Source of the DNA: Hypericum androsaemum
Lineage: Eukaryota; Streptophyta; Magnoliopsida; Malpighiales; Hypericaceae
NCBI GenBank assembly: GCA_963995505.1
Contig: OZ023192.1
Coordinates: forward strand, 4,261,001 to 4,325,000
DNA: 64,000 nt
Direction: 5' to 3'
Shown: positions 47,200-58,649 of the stretch, in pieces
Layout of the letters: the number at the start of each line of letters is the position of its first letter
Numbering within the stretch: the first letter of the stretch is position 1
Notes under the pieces: model-generated
Database searches by the model: none
What the model saw: only the letters and a program-made list of their open reading frames with translations
Told to the model about the DNA's origin: nothing
Position numbers and translations under genes: made by a program

Positions 47200-49440
47200 A
47201 TGACCAATTACTTTGTTGCTCCGTTTCCTTACGAGGAGTCAATACCTTCCGTTTCCCAGTTGTCTGTATGGAGGCGGGATTCATCTACCTCGGCTTTCTC
47301 AAAAGAGCCGGCTGAGACAAACATCGCCCCGATGAAGTTCTTTACGCCCATCGTCTCGATGGAGACATATGCCGCTTTTCATGCTCGGAAGCTCTACGAA
47401 GAGTTTTGTAGGCACTATGAGACATCCTCACGTATGGTCATCAATCAACACCAAGGGATGAGTATATCTATCGGACCAGCTGTACCCATCCAATAGGCCT
47501 TCAGACAACCATGGACCGGTCATATGCCTTGCACCTTGGCACGGCCAACGCTAGGCGTGTTTGGTTATTGTCTACAACCAGGAACTCCTACGAGTCCCCC
47601 ATACCAAACAACTTCTTACTTGGGGATGGGGACACAATGAGTGAACCACTCGGGACACTACGAGACTGTAAGAACGGGGGCTAGCAATCTCCAAGTGGAA
47701 TCGAGCTGGAACCAACCGGCCCTGACCCAAGATTGGTCAAACCCATCTAGGGTCTCGATAGACCAAAGCTCTTTCAAAAGGAGAAATGTCTGCACGAATC
47801 CTTTATTCGACTCAAGGATTTCCAATCCTACCCCAACCCCCCAAGTTATGCATCAAGCGCAGATGGGCCTAGACGACGAGGGCAACTGCCATCCTATCAA
47901 TCGATAAGAAGAGCTCAATGAGGATGACGAGCTTGATGAGGATGATGTCAATCGACAAGGCGAGCTCGATGAGGATGACGTCAACCGACAAGAAGAGCTT
48001 GATAAGAATGATGAGCTCGATGAGGATGACGTTAACATACAAGAAGAACTCAATAAAGACAACGTCAACCGAAAAGAAGATCTTGATGAGGACGAAGTCA
48101 ACTGTCAGCTGACATTGGGATCTACCCGATGACAAGGGATGGAAGGGCAACTCTTATCTTCCCAATCCGAGGACTTCGTCCCGCATCAAGTCTTGGAGGA
48201 TCAGTCATCGATGGATCCTCACCGTATTGCTCATGTCGCCATGGTTGGCTTCAACCGAATCCAAAAAAGAAGTCCCAAGCAAGAGAAGGCCAATCCTAGG
48301 ACCCGAAGGGCAAGACTCGGGGGGCAAGAAAGGCCACCCGATAATGGCGTCCCAAAAGCTTGGAAGTCATTTCGTCCAAGGGGAGCCGATGGTCCTAAGC
48401 GAGGGAAGGCCAACCTTAAGACCTGGGAGGTAAAACTTGGGAGACAAGGATGACCACCCAATAGCGGTATACCAAAAACTCATAAGTTTTACCCTTCGGG
48501 GGAAGTCAACAAGATATAGAGGCTCAGTTATTCCCGTACCAAGGTAGACCTTCAAGACGGGTCTAACCCACACCGATACTCTTTCAACAGACTAAGACTC
48601 AGAGATGTCGCCTTGAGAGGAAGGTCCAGAAACAAAAGCAAGCCATCAAGGACCTCGAAAGGCAACTCGCGGAGCAAAGGGTCCTGCTGGAAAAATAAAA
48701 GGTGCTCCTAGCTCGCCCATAAGTTGAACACCGATCGGCCCAGACCCGAGGCTAGGCCAAGAAGGTTGAAGCCTCTAAGACAATCAAGGAAAAGGATCTC
48801 AAGCACATCAAGGAGGTTCGGCCAAAGACCGACACAAGAAGTTGATCCGGGAGTGGGTACCTAAAGCGAGAAGCGAGATCCACTCCAGGGAAAGTAACTT
48901 TCGTCAGGGCAAGGACGATTGGAAGGAAAAAGATGTCTCGGTCGGTCTTGACATTGGTTATATTAAGTTTGGAGACTTCCCAGACAAGGTGTCGATCCAC
49001 AAGTTGTTCACCCTCTCGGCCATCTTTAGGCCGAAACTCAACCAACCCAGTCATCTGAAGAGGGACATGAGTGAGGAAGATACACCTGAGCCACAGATAT
49101 GAGAGATTTCCTATATCGTTCCCATTGTGGAAACCTTCAATGGCGACGTCACCATTGTAAGGCCAACCCAAAGAATATGCGAACACAAGAAATCTCTTTG
49201 CATCACGGTTCACATGCTTGGGGAGTCGATCAAGAGAGTACCCATGGATGGCATGGGTGTGGCGAACACCTTTCTTCAGTTGCTCCTCAGGGATCGCAAT
49301 AAAGAAAAAGAGGATGTCAGCCCGACCGGTATGGTCATGACCAACCTTGACGGGAAAGGGCGAAACTTGATCTGCTCCGGTCTGGTAATTCTATCTTTCA
49401 TCCACCAATGTCTAATCCGGTGAAAGTCATATGGGAAGTT
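47200..49440 (+). pseudogene. gag/protease-like remnants of the long-LTR element
   Basis: Broken into several frames. 47200-47496 encodes MTNYFVAPFPYEES... with YAAFHARKLYEEFCRHYE, gag-like. 47896-48110 is an acidic repeat (LDEDDVNRQEEL type). 48290-48520 holds an imperfect repeat of about 130 bp (GQERPPDNGVPKAWKS and similar). 49140-49330 reads CEHKKSLCITVHMLGESIKR then MDG, which resembles a Gypsy retropepsin (usually RVLVDGGA), degraded at the active site. No full protein remains. Confidence 0.55.
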
Positions 49441-49543
49441 GGAGATTATAATGGCCGAAACATGTCCATTCATCCCGGCCATATACTACATAGAAGCGGC
49501 CTTCAACGACGGGATCACAATACCAATAAGGGTGGTTTGGAGC

Positions 49544-50353
49544 AAGGTTGTCAAAATCGGGATTCCACTAAAAACCGTTTGGGCATAGAGAAAGCGTAGA
49601 TCGCAGGATCGTAACACGGATTGTAAGATCCGCAAAATAGACAAAATTATAAAAATAAATAAGATTAAAAATCTTTCCATAAACTTTTCACTAATGACCA
49701 ATTTTTCTTCATAAATTTACACACAAAAACCTCTGTTCAATACATTTTTAATGGTAATCCACTACGTATCTATAGATTACATAATGTGATTGACAGATAA
49801 TAAATAAAATAAAATAAATATCAAAATTGATGTAAAAGAAATAAATGGCAAAAAATTGGTAGGATAAAAATATGGATTTAAATAACTCTAAAACTATTAA
49901 TTTCAGAGATATTAATTAATATAAATTTGATTATTAATTTCCAAGCTCAACAACAATCGTGTCATTTTAAGCATTTTAGTTTATCAATAGTTATCCGAAT
50001 AACAACTATTATTTAAAAATATTAAACAAAGTATAGTAAACTTTTGTATTTTGGTCTACACAGTAAAAGAAGTATAGTTATCCAGATAACATATATTATT
50101 AAAATGTTAAACAAGGATAACTCATTATCCTTCTCTCTCCCCTGGAAGCGTTGAGAAAAATCTATCGCTCCAACTCGTAAATCTCAGGATCTTAGGAGTT
50201 AACTCGTAGATCTCAGGATCTTAGGAGTTATCACTTAGATCTCATAGATCCCGCTCGACTCTAGATCTTGCACAAGCTCTGACTCGTTTTGCTCATGGTG
50301 AATCGTAAAATCCTAAGATTTCAGGAGTTAACTCTAGATCCTAACAACCTTAG
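49544..50353. mobile_element. hAT-like non-autonomous insertion
   Basis: AAGGTTGTC at the left end pairs with ACAACCTT at the right. The flanks TTTGGAGC (49536-49543) and TCTGGAGC (50354-50361) look like an 8-bp target duplication with one mismatch. Subterminal GATCGCAGGATCGTAA and repeated CTCGTAGATCTCAGGATCTTAGGAG sequences lie inside. No transposase frame. Confidence 0.45.
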
Positions 50354-50675
50354 TCTGGAGCAACGTAGATGGCTGGTCTGCCTGGTGTTCGAGTTCGATC
50401 AAGCGGGACATCCTTACAACCCAACGATCGATTAGTGTCACACCAGGGGAGCAAGTACTCCACCTTACTTATGGGAAATAAAGCAATAGGCAAGGTGATA
50501 AGGTGATTGGAGATTTACACCTTGTCGCCCTATAAGTCGACCGGGTAGACGGCCTAGACCTCTTCGAGCTACTCATCTTCATTCTGAGTTAGGTGAAGGA
50601 TGCCAACCCGAAGATGAAGGACCACGTCAACGCTTCTCGTCTGATCGTACCGAAGCGTTAACGTGCGGGGGGCAT

Positions 50676-52057
50676 TGTTGAGGTGCAAAAATAATCTCGG
50701 CATTGTCAACATATTTTAAGGTACTCGGCGTGGTCTCAAAGTGACTGGGTGACTGGTGACTGGTGACCGATTGTTAGAGGATGAAATCAATACCGTAAAT
50801 TAATGACGGCCTATCTTCGAGTTTGTGTGAATCAGTTCAAGCTTGTTGGTGCATGAGGGCAACCTATTGGGCTACTCGATTCACCCCGGGCGAGATGCCC
50901 CTCTAGCTCGCGTAGGCGAGAACGGGCGAGACGCCTCTCTTGCTCGGGTAGGAGAGATCGGGTGAGAGGCCCCTCTTTCTTGCATAGGCGAGAGGCTGAG
51001 TGAGGAGCCGAGCGAGAGGCCGAGCGCGATGCCTAAAGTGAGAGGCCGAGCGAGAGGCCTACCGCGAAAAGCCTACGACGAGAGGCCGAGTAGCGAGAGG
51101 CCGAGCGAGAGGTCGAGTGGCGAGAGGCCGAGTGAGAGCCCTACGATGAGAGGCCGAGCGAGAGGCCAGGCGCGATGCCTAAAGTGAGAGGCCGAGCGAG
51201 AGCCTAAGTCGAGAAGCCTACTGTGAGAGGCTGAGTAGCGAGAGGCCGAGTGGCGAGAGGCCGAGTGAGAGCCCTACGGTGAGAGGCCGAGCGATAGGCC
51301 TACAGCGAGAGGCTGAGCAAGAAGCCTAAGGTAAGAAGCTGAGCGAGGAGCCTAAGGCGAGAAGCCGAAGGGAGAAGCCAACTTGGACCCGAGCGGGAAG
51401 CTCATTTGATCTTTGTACGTTGAAAGGCGATTCTGAGAATTGGTCTACTTTGATTGAGGAGGCCGTTAGTTTGAGCCTATTTTGGGATTCATTTTGGGCC
51501 TGACGGGATGTCCATCTTAGGCGATGACGGACTTGAGTCGAGATTTTGCGTGGGAGATTCGAGAAGGCCAAGTCGATCTATATTTTCCTAACTTGAGCCG
51601 AGATTCTCAATATTTGGCAAGACCTGGTAAGTTCCTCTTTAGGCCGCGATTGCTTGGTCGTCATATTTTGAAAGCTTCCTATTCGAGGACGGGATCTGCT
51701 CATTTAAGGAAGACGGCATGTACTGAGCTAGGAGGATCCCATCATATTATGAACAAATAACTTGAAGCGGATCTCTCGGGATTGAGACTTGGAGCCGAAG
51801 GTCTTGGAGGCAGTTTATGATTTCCTATTCTGAAGGCGCGGAGCTTAGGTCAAGGCACTCTATATAAGGAGGGCTCATACAAGGAAGACGGACATCACCA
51901 ACACAACACACAACTACTTTACTTATCTTGTTGCTTTTCCTTTCCGTAGCCTAGCTTGGCCTGTAGCCTAGCTCTAGCTTTAGCATAGCTTTAGACCGAC
52001 CTTGGGACGACCACTTCGGATCCGTCTCGGGTTACTTGTTCACTTATTCCCGCAACA
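50676..52057 (+). repeat. 3' LTR of the long-LTR element
   Basis: 1382 bp with intact ends. TATA box CTATATAAGG at about 51860-51869, tandem array at 50885-51375. Confidence 0.85.
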
Positions 52058-52458
52058 GGTAGTAACTGGTTCGGCTAGGGTTTTGATGTCGACGTATTTC
52101 CTAAGCGTGTGTTCGGAGGAGTTCGTCCGGTTGATATAGATGCAGAATTCGATGAAGTTTAGAAGTTGGCAGAATTCGCAATCAAATGTCACAACCTAAA
52201 AAAGGTTTTGTTACCGTTTGCAAGCCCTTTTTCTTTTGCTCTATATATATAGGCAGTTGGACTAATTTATTTATGTACTATTTAGCCTAAGCAGCTTGAG
52301 TTTTTGAAGACTCTCAAGGTTACATGTACTACATAACCTTGGAAGCCAGACTTATATCTTCAGGGAAGACCAAGATTTACCAGGCACAAGTCCTGGATCA
52401 GTGCATAAGCAACAATACGATCCTCTACATCTTCTGGCCCAAACCCGGTCAAAATTGA
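52058..52458 (+). pseudogene. Cystatin-like gene copy 2, C-terminal exons
   Basis: Directly after the LTR: GFDVDVFPKRVFGGVRPVDI, then AEFDEV, a TAG, KLAEFAIKCHN to about 52204. A GT-AG intron (52205-52294, acceptor TAAGCAG) follows, then LEFLKTLKV and, after a 1-nt frameshift, MYYITLEARL, KTKIYQAQVLDQ and a stop at 52456-52458. This order (GFDVD, LAEFAI, LEF-K, YYITLEA) resembles plant cystatin-related proteins of unknown function; the inhibitory QxVxG loop was not seen. The TAG, the frameshift and the retrotransposon insertion disable it. Confidence 0.6.
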
Positions 52459-55400
52459 AGGTAATTACTGATCTCCAGGATATTTTACCAATGAGTACTT
52501 TGCTCTTAATAGTAGAAGAGAGGGGTCAAAATTGAATTTTTTTCTGTCTCCTTAGAAAAGGAAGGCCTAGCCGGAGATGGTATTTAATGCAGGCTATCGT
52601 TTACGCCACTAATGCTCTGCCATTTACTCTAGAGGTAGCTTATGTTCTGTTGATGCGTTCTTTAGCGATGAGGGAGGCGAGTACCTACAGAATGTTAATG
52701 ATCATGGTACGAATGTGGTTGCTCATTGGACCTTTTGAATTGCAGGTAAATCGGCGCGACAGGGTCGCGAGGATGTTCCTTTATGATGTTCAAGTTACAT
52801 CGCAGTACCATGATTAACAAACTCTTGTAAAACCAAGGAAGGTTCAAGTTCTGACAGAGAAGATTGATCGTAGGCAACAAACAAATCGTGCGAAGTTTTG
52901 CAGTTTCATGAACAACATATAAGAGAATGTTGAGAAAAAGAATTTTAAGAGACATGTACCGAGGAAAACAATCACCTCTTTACTGAAATGTAAAATAATA
53001 GCACGTGATAGTGTTTTAGGAAAAATAAAATTGAATATAGAAAATCATATATGTGCAATAGCCACATTTAAACTTTTCGTGTAGTGTGAAGTAAGGTGAT
53101 CATGTATCGAATTCGATTCAAATTTTTTCATATGAACCATACTTTTTATAATTTGGCTGCGACGAATTATAATAGTGGTCATTTTTTCCGAGCTAAATAA
53201 TCATAAACTTAGTAGATGATGTCTTTGCAAGTACAACCACATCCAACGGTCTTGTGTTTTGTTTTGTGATACTAAAATATGTTAGCAATTTGCATTTATC
53301 CAACTTCATTTCTATGTGGTTTCCTTTCATCTTGTTCTGAGAATGAAAGTCTCGTGGCTCACTTTTAAAAAAAATAAACTTGTAAGAAAAGGTAAAATGG
53401 TGACCATGAATTTAATTCGATTCGAATTCGAACTAGTTCATACAAATCCAAATTTGTAATTGAATTTGTCATTGAATTAATCAAATACAAATTATAATTT
53501 TGATAATTCAAATTCGTTCGAATTCGAACCGTTGTACTAAGTACGAAGGGTTTTGTAGAAGAACGAAAAGGGTATAAAGCCTAACGTGGTTTTCTCTTTT
53601 TTTGCCTGGAAGGTGCTTTGGACTCTCTAAGTTCCCAACTCAACTATGGATACTTCTCCTCTTTGTAAGAAAATTACTTATGATAGCCGAACATGAACCA
53701 ATGAAACTTCCAACGAGAATTTTTTTAAATTTTGTAAATAACCTAATGATGATGTGTCATTTTTAAGATGACAAGGATACCACATTAGTTGATGACGTGT
53801 CGCCGGTGACAAGAAAAATACTCTCGGGGTGTTATTTGACCCATTTAGAAAAATACAGAAACTTATGTGAGCTACTTTCAAGTATAAAGACTTATGTGAA
53901 CCTTTTGAGCAATTAGAAAAATTTATTTGGACTTTATTTCTATTTTCTATAAAAAAAATTCACATAGAACAACTTCTTTTGTGGGACAATATTATTTCAA
54001 AACTCAACTTGTCGAAGCTATGCGAGTACTAGCAGGAGCAGCACCCAACTAAATTTCAGAATTCCACTAAATTTCTACAAAATCTTTAATTTGATTCCAT
54101 ACAAGATTTAATTTGAACCCATTACATTCAACAATCGTAAATAAATTTCTAAACAATTATATATATCAAACTTATTTTTTCCTCAAAATTTTTTTCCGAG
54201 TATGCTTCTATTTACTTATTATAATAAATTCATAATCTACTTCCTAAACTATTCAAAGTGAATAACATCCCAGGTTAAGAGTTTGCATCTTTCTCTAAAC
54301 TCTCTCTGTGAGAGTTCTCTATCTAAATCTAAGGTTTTATCATCCTCTTCCTATCTTCGTTGCCCCCTCCCCTCTTCCTCTCCTCATCTCCTCCAACAGT
54401 ACCAGTAACTCTTTTCTCAGCCAGAAACCTCACGTTCGACCTCGTCGCCCCTCCTTTAGGTCTAAGCTCACATCACCGATCCAACCTTTGCCATACAACC
54501 CTGCCTCGCCCGCCGGTCTCTCCTCACCGGTCCTCGCTGCCGGTCGATCCACCACTACTAGCAGCCATCACAGGTCATTCCACCACCATTCGCCTTCAGC
54601 CGGTGTCGCTGGCCTTACTTTTGGTGCTTCAGGGCGGAGTTAGGCTGAGGGTCGGGGAGGGGTTGGTCAATCACCTGACCACCCATTCGGCTCTTTTTCT
54701 CTTTTATTTTACTTGTTTTCATTTCTGTTGCAGCTATGCTACTCTATTGTGTATTTTGCAGCGTCTCTTTCTTCCCGAGAACACATTTGTTGGGTGTTCT
54801 TGTTTGAGCTGTATCTATGTTGCTTATTTTGTTCTGTGGTAGTTTTATTCTTTTTCTAGGATCAGCCTTGCCTCGATCCGAGATCCATTCGGATCTCAAA
54901 ACCATTCCTTTGGTTGCAGGTAGAAAAATTTGTCTCGGTTGAACTCGTTTGATATTAACTCTCATTTGCGTGCATCATGTATGCATTCAAATACCCACTT
55001 GGTAGAATCTATGACGTTACCATGTAGTTTTTAAGTCGTAGCTTGTCTTGGCATACCTCCACTTCAGTCGTTAACTTTCATAGCTTCTCGACCACCCGTT
55101 GCTCCCACCTGTATCGCTCTGCCGCTCTGTCGACTGTGGTTTAATTTTATTTTTCTGTTTGGTGCTACCGTTATTTGTCTATGTATTTTTTTTTCGTATT
55201 AATTAGACATGAAGATCACGTAAAATCAGATTTTAAGCTCACGGAATATAAGTGTTGCCATCCTCAAAACCTCAGTCAACAAGACATAGTACTATTAAAG
55301 GGGTTATTATTTTAAATAAATTTTGACTATGGATTAATCGTGATTCATGGGTATTGTAGTAGGTACTTAGAAGTCATAAAAAATTTGAAGGTTTTGAGTT

Positions 55401-56612
55401 TGAGTCGAGAAGAAAGCAGATTTAGTGCATAACCACAAACCCAATATGCACCGTACAACATACAATCGCAGCCATCCATCAAATCTAATAATACGCTGAT
55501 TCAATCTAACAGCTCAGGATTCAATAAAGGTATTATCGAGTTTTTATCTCCATTTGCAAAATCAGAAAGAGAAAATAAAACAGGAGAGATTCAATTATTG
55601 AAAGGAAATAGAAAACCTCCCTACCATTTTGCATAATCCATTATTTTAAAATTCTAATTCACCTCTCCCGCTCTTCTTCCTTCATTTCAGTTCTCGTTCT
55701 CCTTCTTTTCTTGTAGTTTTTGTGGTTCTTTTGAGGAATGCAAAAAATGTGAAATTACAGGTACTAAAGTGCACTTTTTCTAAAAAAGTTTTACCATCTC
55801 TTTCTACTGATGAGTCGAATTTATATTACCAGTCAATTTAAAATATTATCTTTACAAGATTGTCATAAAAGGTGAAGCACATTTCATTTTAGAGTCAAAT
55901 TTAGGAAAGCGTCTCTCATATAGGGTCAACACTTTATGTCAATTACTATTCTTGTGTAAAGTGTTTTTTTCTCGGGCATAATAAACTTAAAACATTTCTA
56001 CTTGTAAAAATATAGTGCTATTACAATAATACATCCACTAATATGGAAAACTAGTTCAATTAACTTCTAAAAATAAATGCAAATTAGAATCAAATTATTT
56101 GACATTTTTCTACACAAAAAATGATAAAACAAAAAGTCCTCCCCCATCCAACCCCTATTTCCAAATCAAGACAAATGAATTGAAAAACCTACCAAAAATT
56201 ATAAAGAGATAATATTCCCATTTTCATCCAAGCGGACAAGGATTTTTCAGACCAAGATTTATTTTTATATACAACATAGTATTAACATTTATTAGCTTTT
56301 TTAATCGGGCGGGACCTTTGAAAATATGGTAAAACATTTTAATAATTATTTAATACTTTTATGTTTCTAAGTATTTTAATTTTAGAATTCTTAATTAATT
56401 TAGAAGAACGATGTTTGTTAGTTAGGATATACTTTATTTCCCCATTTAATAGTCTTATAACAGACAGCTAACACAAGAATATTACAGCTGTTCCTTCCTA
56501 ATTAGTCTCTCTTATTTTCAACTAATATTTATCTCCTCACTCTCTTATAATCCACACTCCTTCCATTTATTCCAAGCCCTAAGAGCATACAAAGAAAAGA
56601 TCAAGTACGGCC
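52459..56612. other. Intergenic region, little recognised
   Basis: 52587-52817 holds a 76-codon frame with no known family. 53400-53530 is rich in AATTCGAATTCG-type repeats. 53690-53940 contains a fold-back-like block with GATGACGTGTCGCCGGTGAC, similar in style to 59397-59763. 54290-54840 is Ser/Pro-rich when translated (frames 54308-54643 and 54360-54842) and may be a gene or element leader, but nothing was identified. 55200-56560 is AT-rich promoter-side DNA. Confidence 0.35.
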
Positions 56613-58649
56613 ATGGATCCTTCCCCTTACTTGAGAATCCTAGTGGGAAAGTTGGCCATAAGATTTCCAAGAAATCCAAGGCCAACTTCTTCGTCATCCA
56701 CCATCCACCCATCGACCTCTCCAGTATGCTTCTGCAAGATCAGGCTCGGAGCCTTCGCATTACAGAAGTCGAATGTACCATTGGAGGAGGATGACGAAGA
56801 TGAAGAAGATCAAAGAGAAGAAACCACTCGACGCAGAAGAAATTATTCTTCTGCGTTGAGCAGCACTGATTCACCTGCGGCCTGCTTCACTCTGAGCAGG
56901 CCGGAGGTGGAGAGAGTACTCCTTGCCAACAACAACAGCATAACCGTGGAGGTCTACGTGTGGCCCGAGATGTTGGGTTGCGGGTTGGGTGGCGGGAAGG
57001 GGAAGCTGCTGGGGAAAGTGAGGGTGCCTTTGGGCGTGGGGGAGTTGAGGAAGTTGGTGGTGGAGCCGAACTCGAGAGGATTTTATATACACAAAGGGTG
57101 GGTTGGGATCGGCTGTGGCGGGTCGTCTTTGTCATCGGGGTCGAAGGCCGAGGTGTGCCTGAGCGTTAGGGCTGAGGCTGATCCCCGGTACGTGTTCCAG
57201 TTCGGCGGCGAGCCGGAGTGTAGTCCTCAGGTGTTTCAGGTCCAAGGAGGCAACAAGCAGGCGGTTTTCACTTGCAAGTTCAGCCTCAGAAATTCTGGAG
57301 ACCGTGCTCTCGGATCAAGGTTGGTGTTTCGGATCAGTATGATTATTTTTATAGGATCATCAAGTTTGGATTCAATTGATTTGAAAAGATTAATAGGATT
57401 GGTTAAAATTGATTTGTTGTTCAATTTACTTAAAAAGGAGATATGAAATTCGGCTTAATTGATATCAGAATAACGAGTTTTTTTAAGGAAACCAGCCTCG
57501 TCAAAGAGTGTTTGTCCTAACGGCACAAGACTTGAGAAGATTTAACGGAAATCGAGGATTCAAATTCTGACAGAATGTAATTCTTGGCGTAAATAATCTA
57601 CCTTTACAAGAAAAAAAAGACTTTTTAAGAAAAGGAGGCATGAATTTTGGCTTGATTTGTGTCAGAATAATTGGTCTTTCTTAAGAAAAGAAGATACGAA
57701 AAAGGCTAAATAAAAATTGGTCTACGACGAAGTGAATGGAGACCCAAGTTAGAGACTTTAGAGCTGATATCCTGAAATCTAAAAATATAGTGCATGAAAT
57801 TGCGTATTTCACTTGTTCCAACAAAAATTCAATAGACTTGGCTTTGGATTCGTTTTCCAAGAATGTAGGAATTGATCGTATCGGTTGTGTTTCGTCCGCA
57901 GGCCATCAATGACAGAACAAAGCACGGCAAAGAGCTGGCTACCCTCGGTGTTGGGGGGCGACAAGGATCAGCCCTGCAAGGAAAGGAAAGGCTGGACAGT
58001 GACAATCCACGACCTGTCGGGGTCACCCGTGGCAATGGCATCGATGGTGACCCCTTTCGTGCCATCCCCTGGCTCGAACCGGGTAACCCGTGCTAACCCG
58101 GGTGCGTGGATGATCCTCCGACCCTCCTACGGGGCTTGGAAGCCCTGGGGCCGCTTGGAGGCGTGGAGGGAGCCCAGCCACGCCGGCGGCTCTCTTGGGT
58201 ACCTCTTCGCATTGTTAAATGACAATGCTGGTGCGGCCGCGACAATGGCAAGCTCGTGCATTAGCACCACCAATGGCGGGAAGTTCATGATTGACAGTAC
58301 CAACAACAATGTTGGGATAGCGTCCTCGAATTCGACCCCCTTAACTAGCCCGCAAGGGAGTTTCGATCTAGGGTCTGGGTCCGGATCCGGATCCTGGTCG
58401 GGGTCAGAGTGCCCCTGGCCGCAATTCTTGTCCAGGGGGTTCGTGATGTCGTCCACGGTGGAGGGGAGCGGCAAGTGCAGCAAGCCCGAGGTGGAGATTG
58501 GCTGGCAGCACGTGACCTGCACGGAGGATGCGGCGGCTTTTGTGGCGCTGGCGGCCGCCTTGGACCTAAGTATGGATGCTTGTAGGTTGTTCTCCCATAA
58601 GCTGAGGAAAGAACTCAGACAGCAGATTAGCCAGGGCAGTGTCGTTTAA
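56613..58649 (+). CDS. DUF1005 family protein, two exons
   Basis: Exon 1 56613-57319 and exon 2 57902-58649 join in phase 2 across a 582-bp GT-AG intron to give 484 residues, about the family size. The start MDPSPYLRILVGKLAIRFP matches the usual MDPCPFVRILVGNLALK start. Other landmarks: CFCKIRLGAFALQ, an acidic run (EEDDEDEEDQREE), RYVFQFGGEPECSPQVFQVQ, FTCKFSLRN, then in exon 2 GWTVTIHDLSGSPVAMASMV, WKPWGRLEAWRE, a Gly-Ser run, and WQHVTCTEDAAAFVALAAAL. DUF1005 proteins are plant-specific and of unknown molecular function. The ATG context (GGCCATGG) is good. The gene appears intact. Confidence 0.92.

Larger units (their letters stand above)
45735..52057 (+). mobile_element. Long-LTR Gypsy-type element lacking reverse transcriptase
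   Basis: LTRs of about 1.38 kb: 45735-47131 (first 40 bp or so missing or altered) and 50676-52057, the latter TGTTGAGGTGC...CCCGCAACA. A primer-site-like TTGGCACGCTCGGTGGGAC follows the left LTR and a GTGCGGGGGGCAT polypurine tract precedes the right LTR. The 3.5-kb inside has gag-like and protease-like remnants but no reverse transcriptase, RNase H or integrase motif was found, so it would need another element's proteins. A hAT-like insertion sits at 49544-50353. It splits cystatin-like copy 2. Confidence 0.8.

Noticed and set aside
47853..48150. Ser-rich and Ile/Val-rich minus-strand ORFs
   Set aside because: Complement of the acidic repeat on the plus strand.
54308..54842. Two overlapping Ser/Pro-rich ORFs as a possible gene
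   Set aside because: No recognisable domain, two competing frames, low-complexity composition; could be a leader sequence.
56871..57169. ORFs overlapping DUF1005 exon 1 in other frames
   Set aside because: Shadows of the GC-rich coding exon; only the 56613 frame matches the family.
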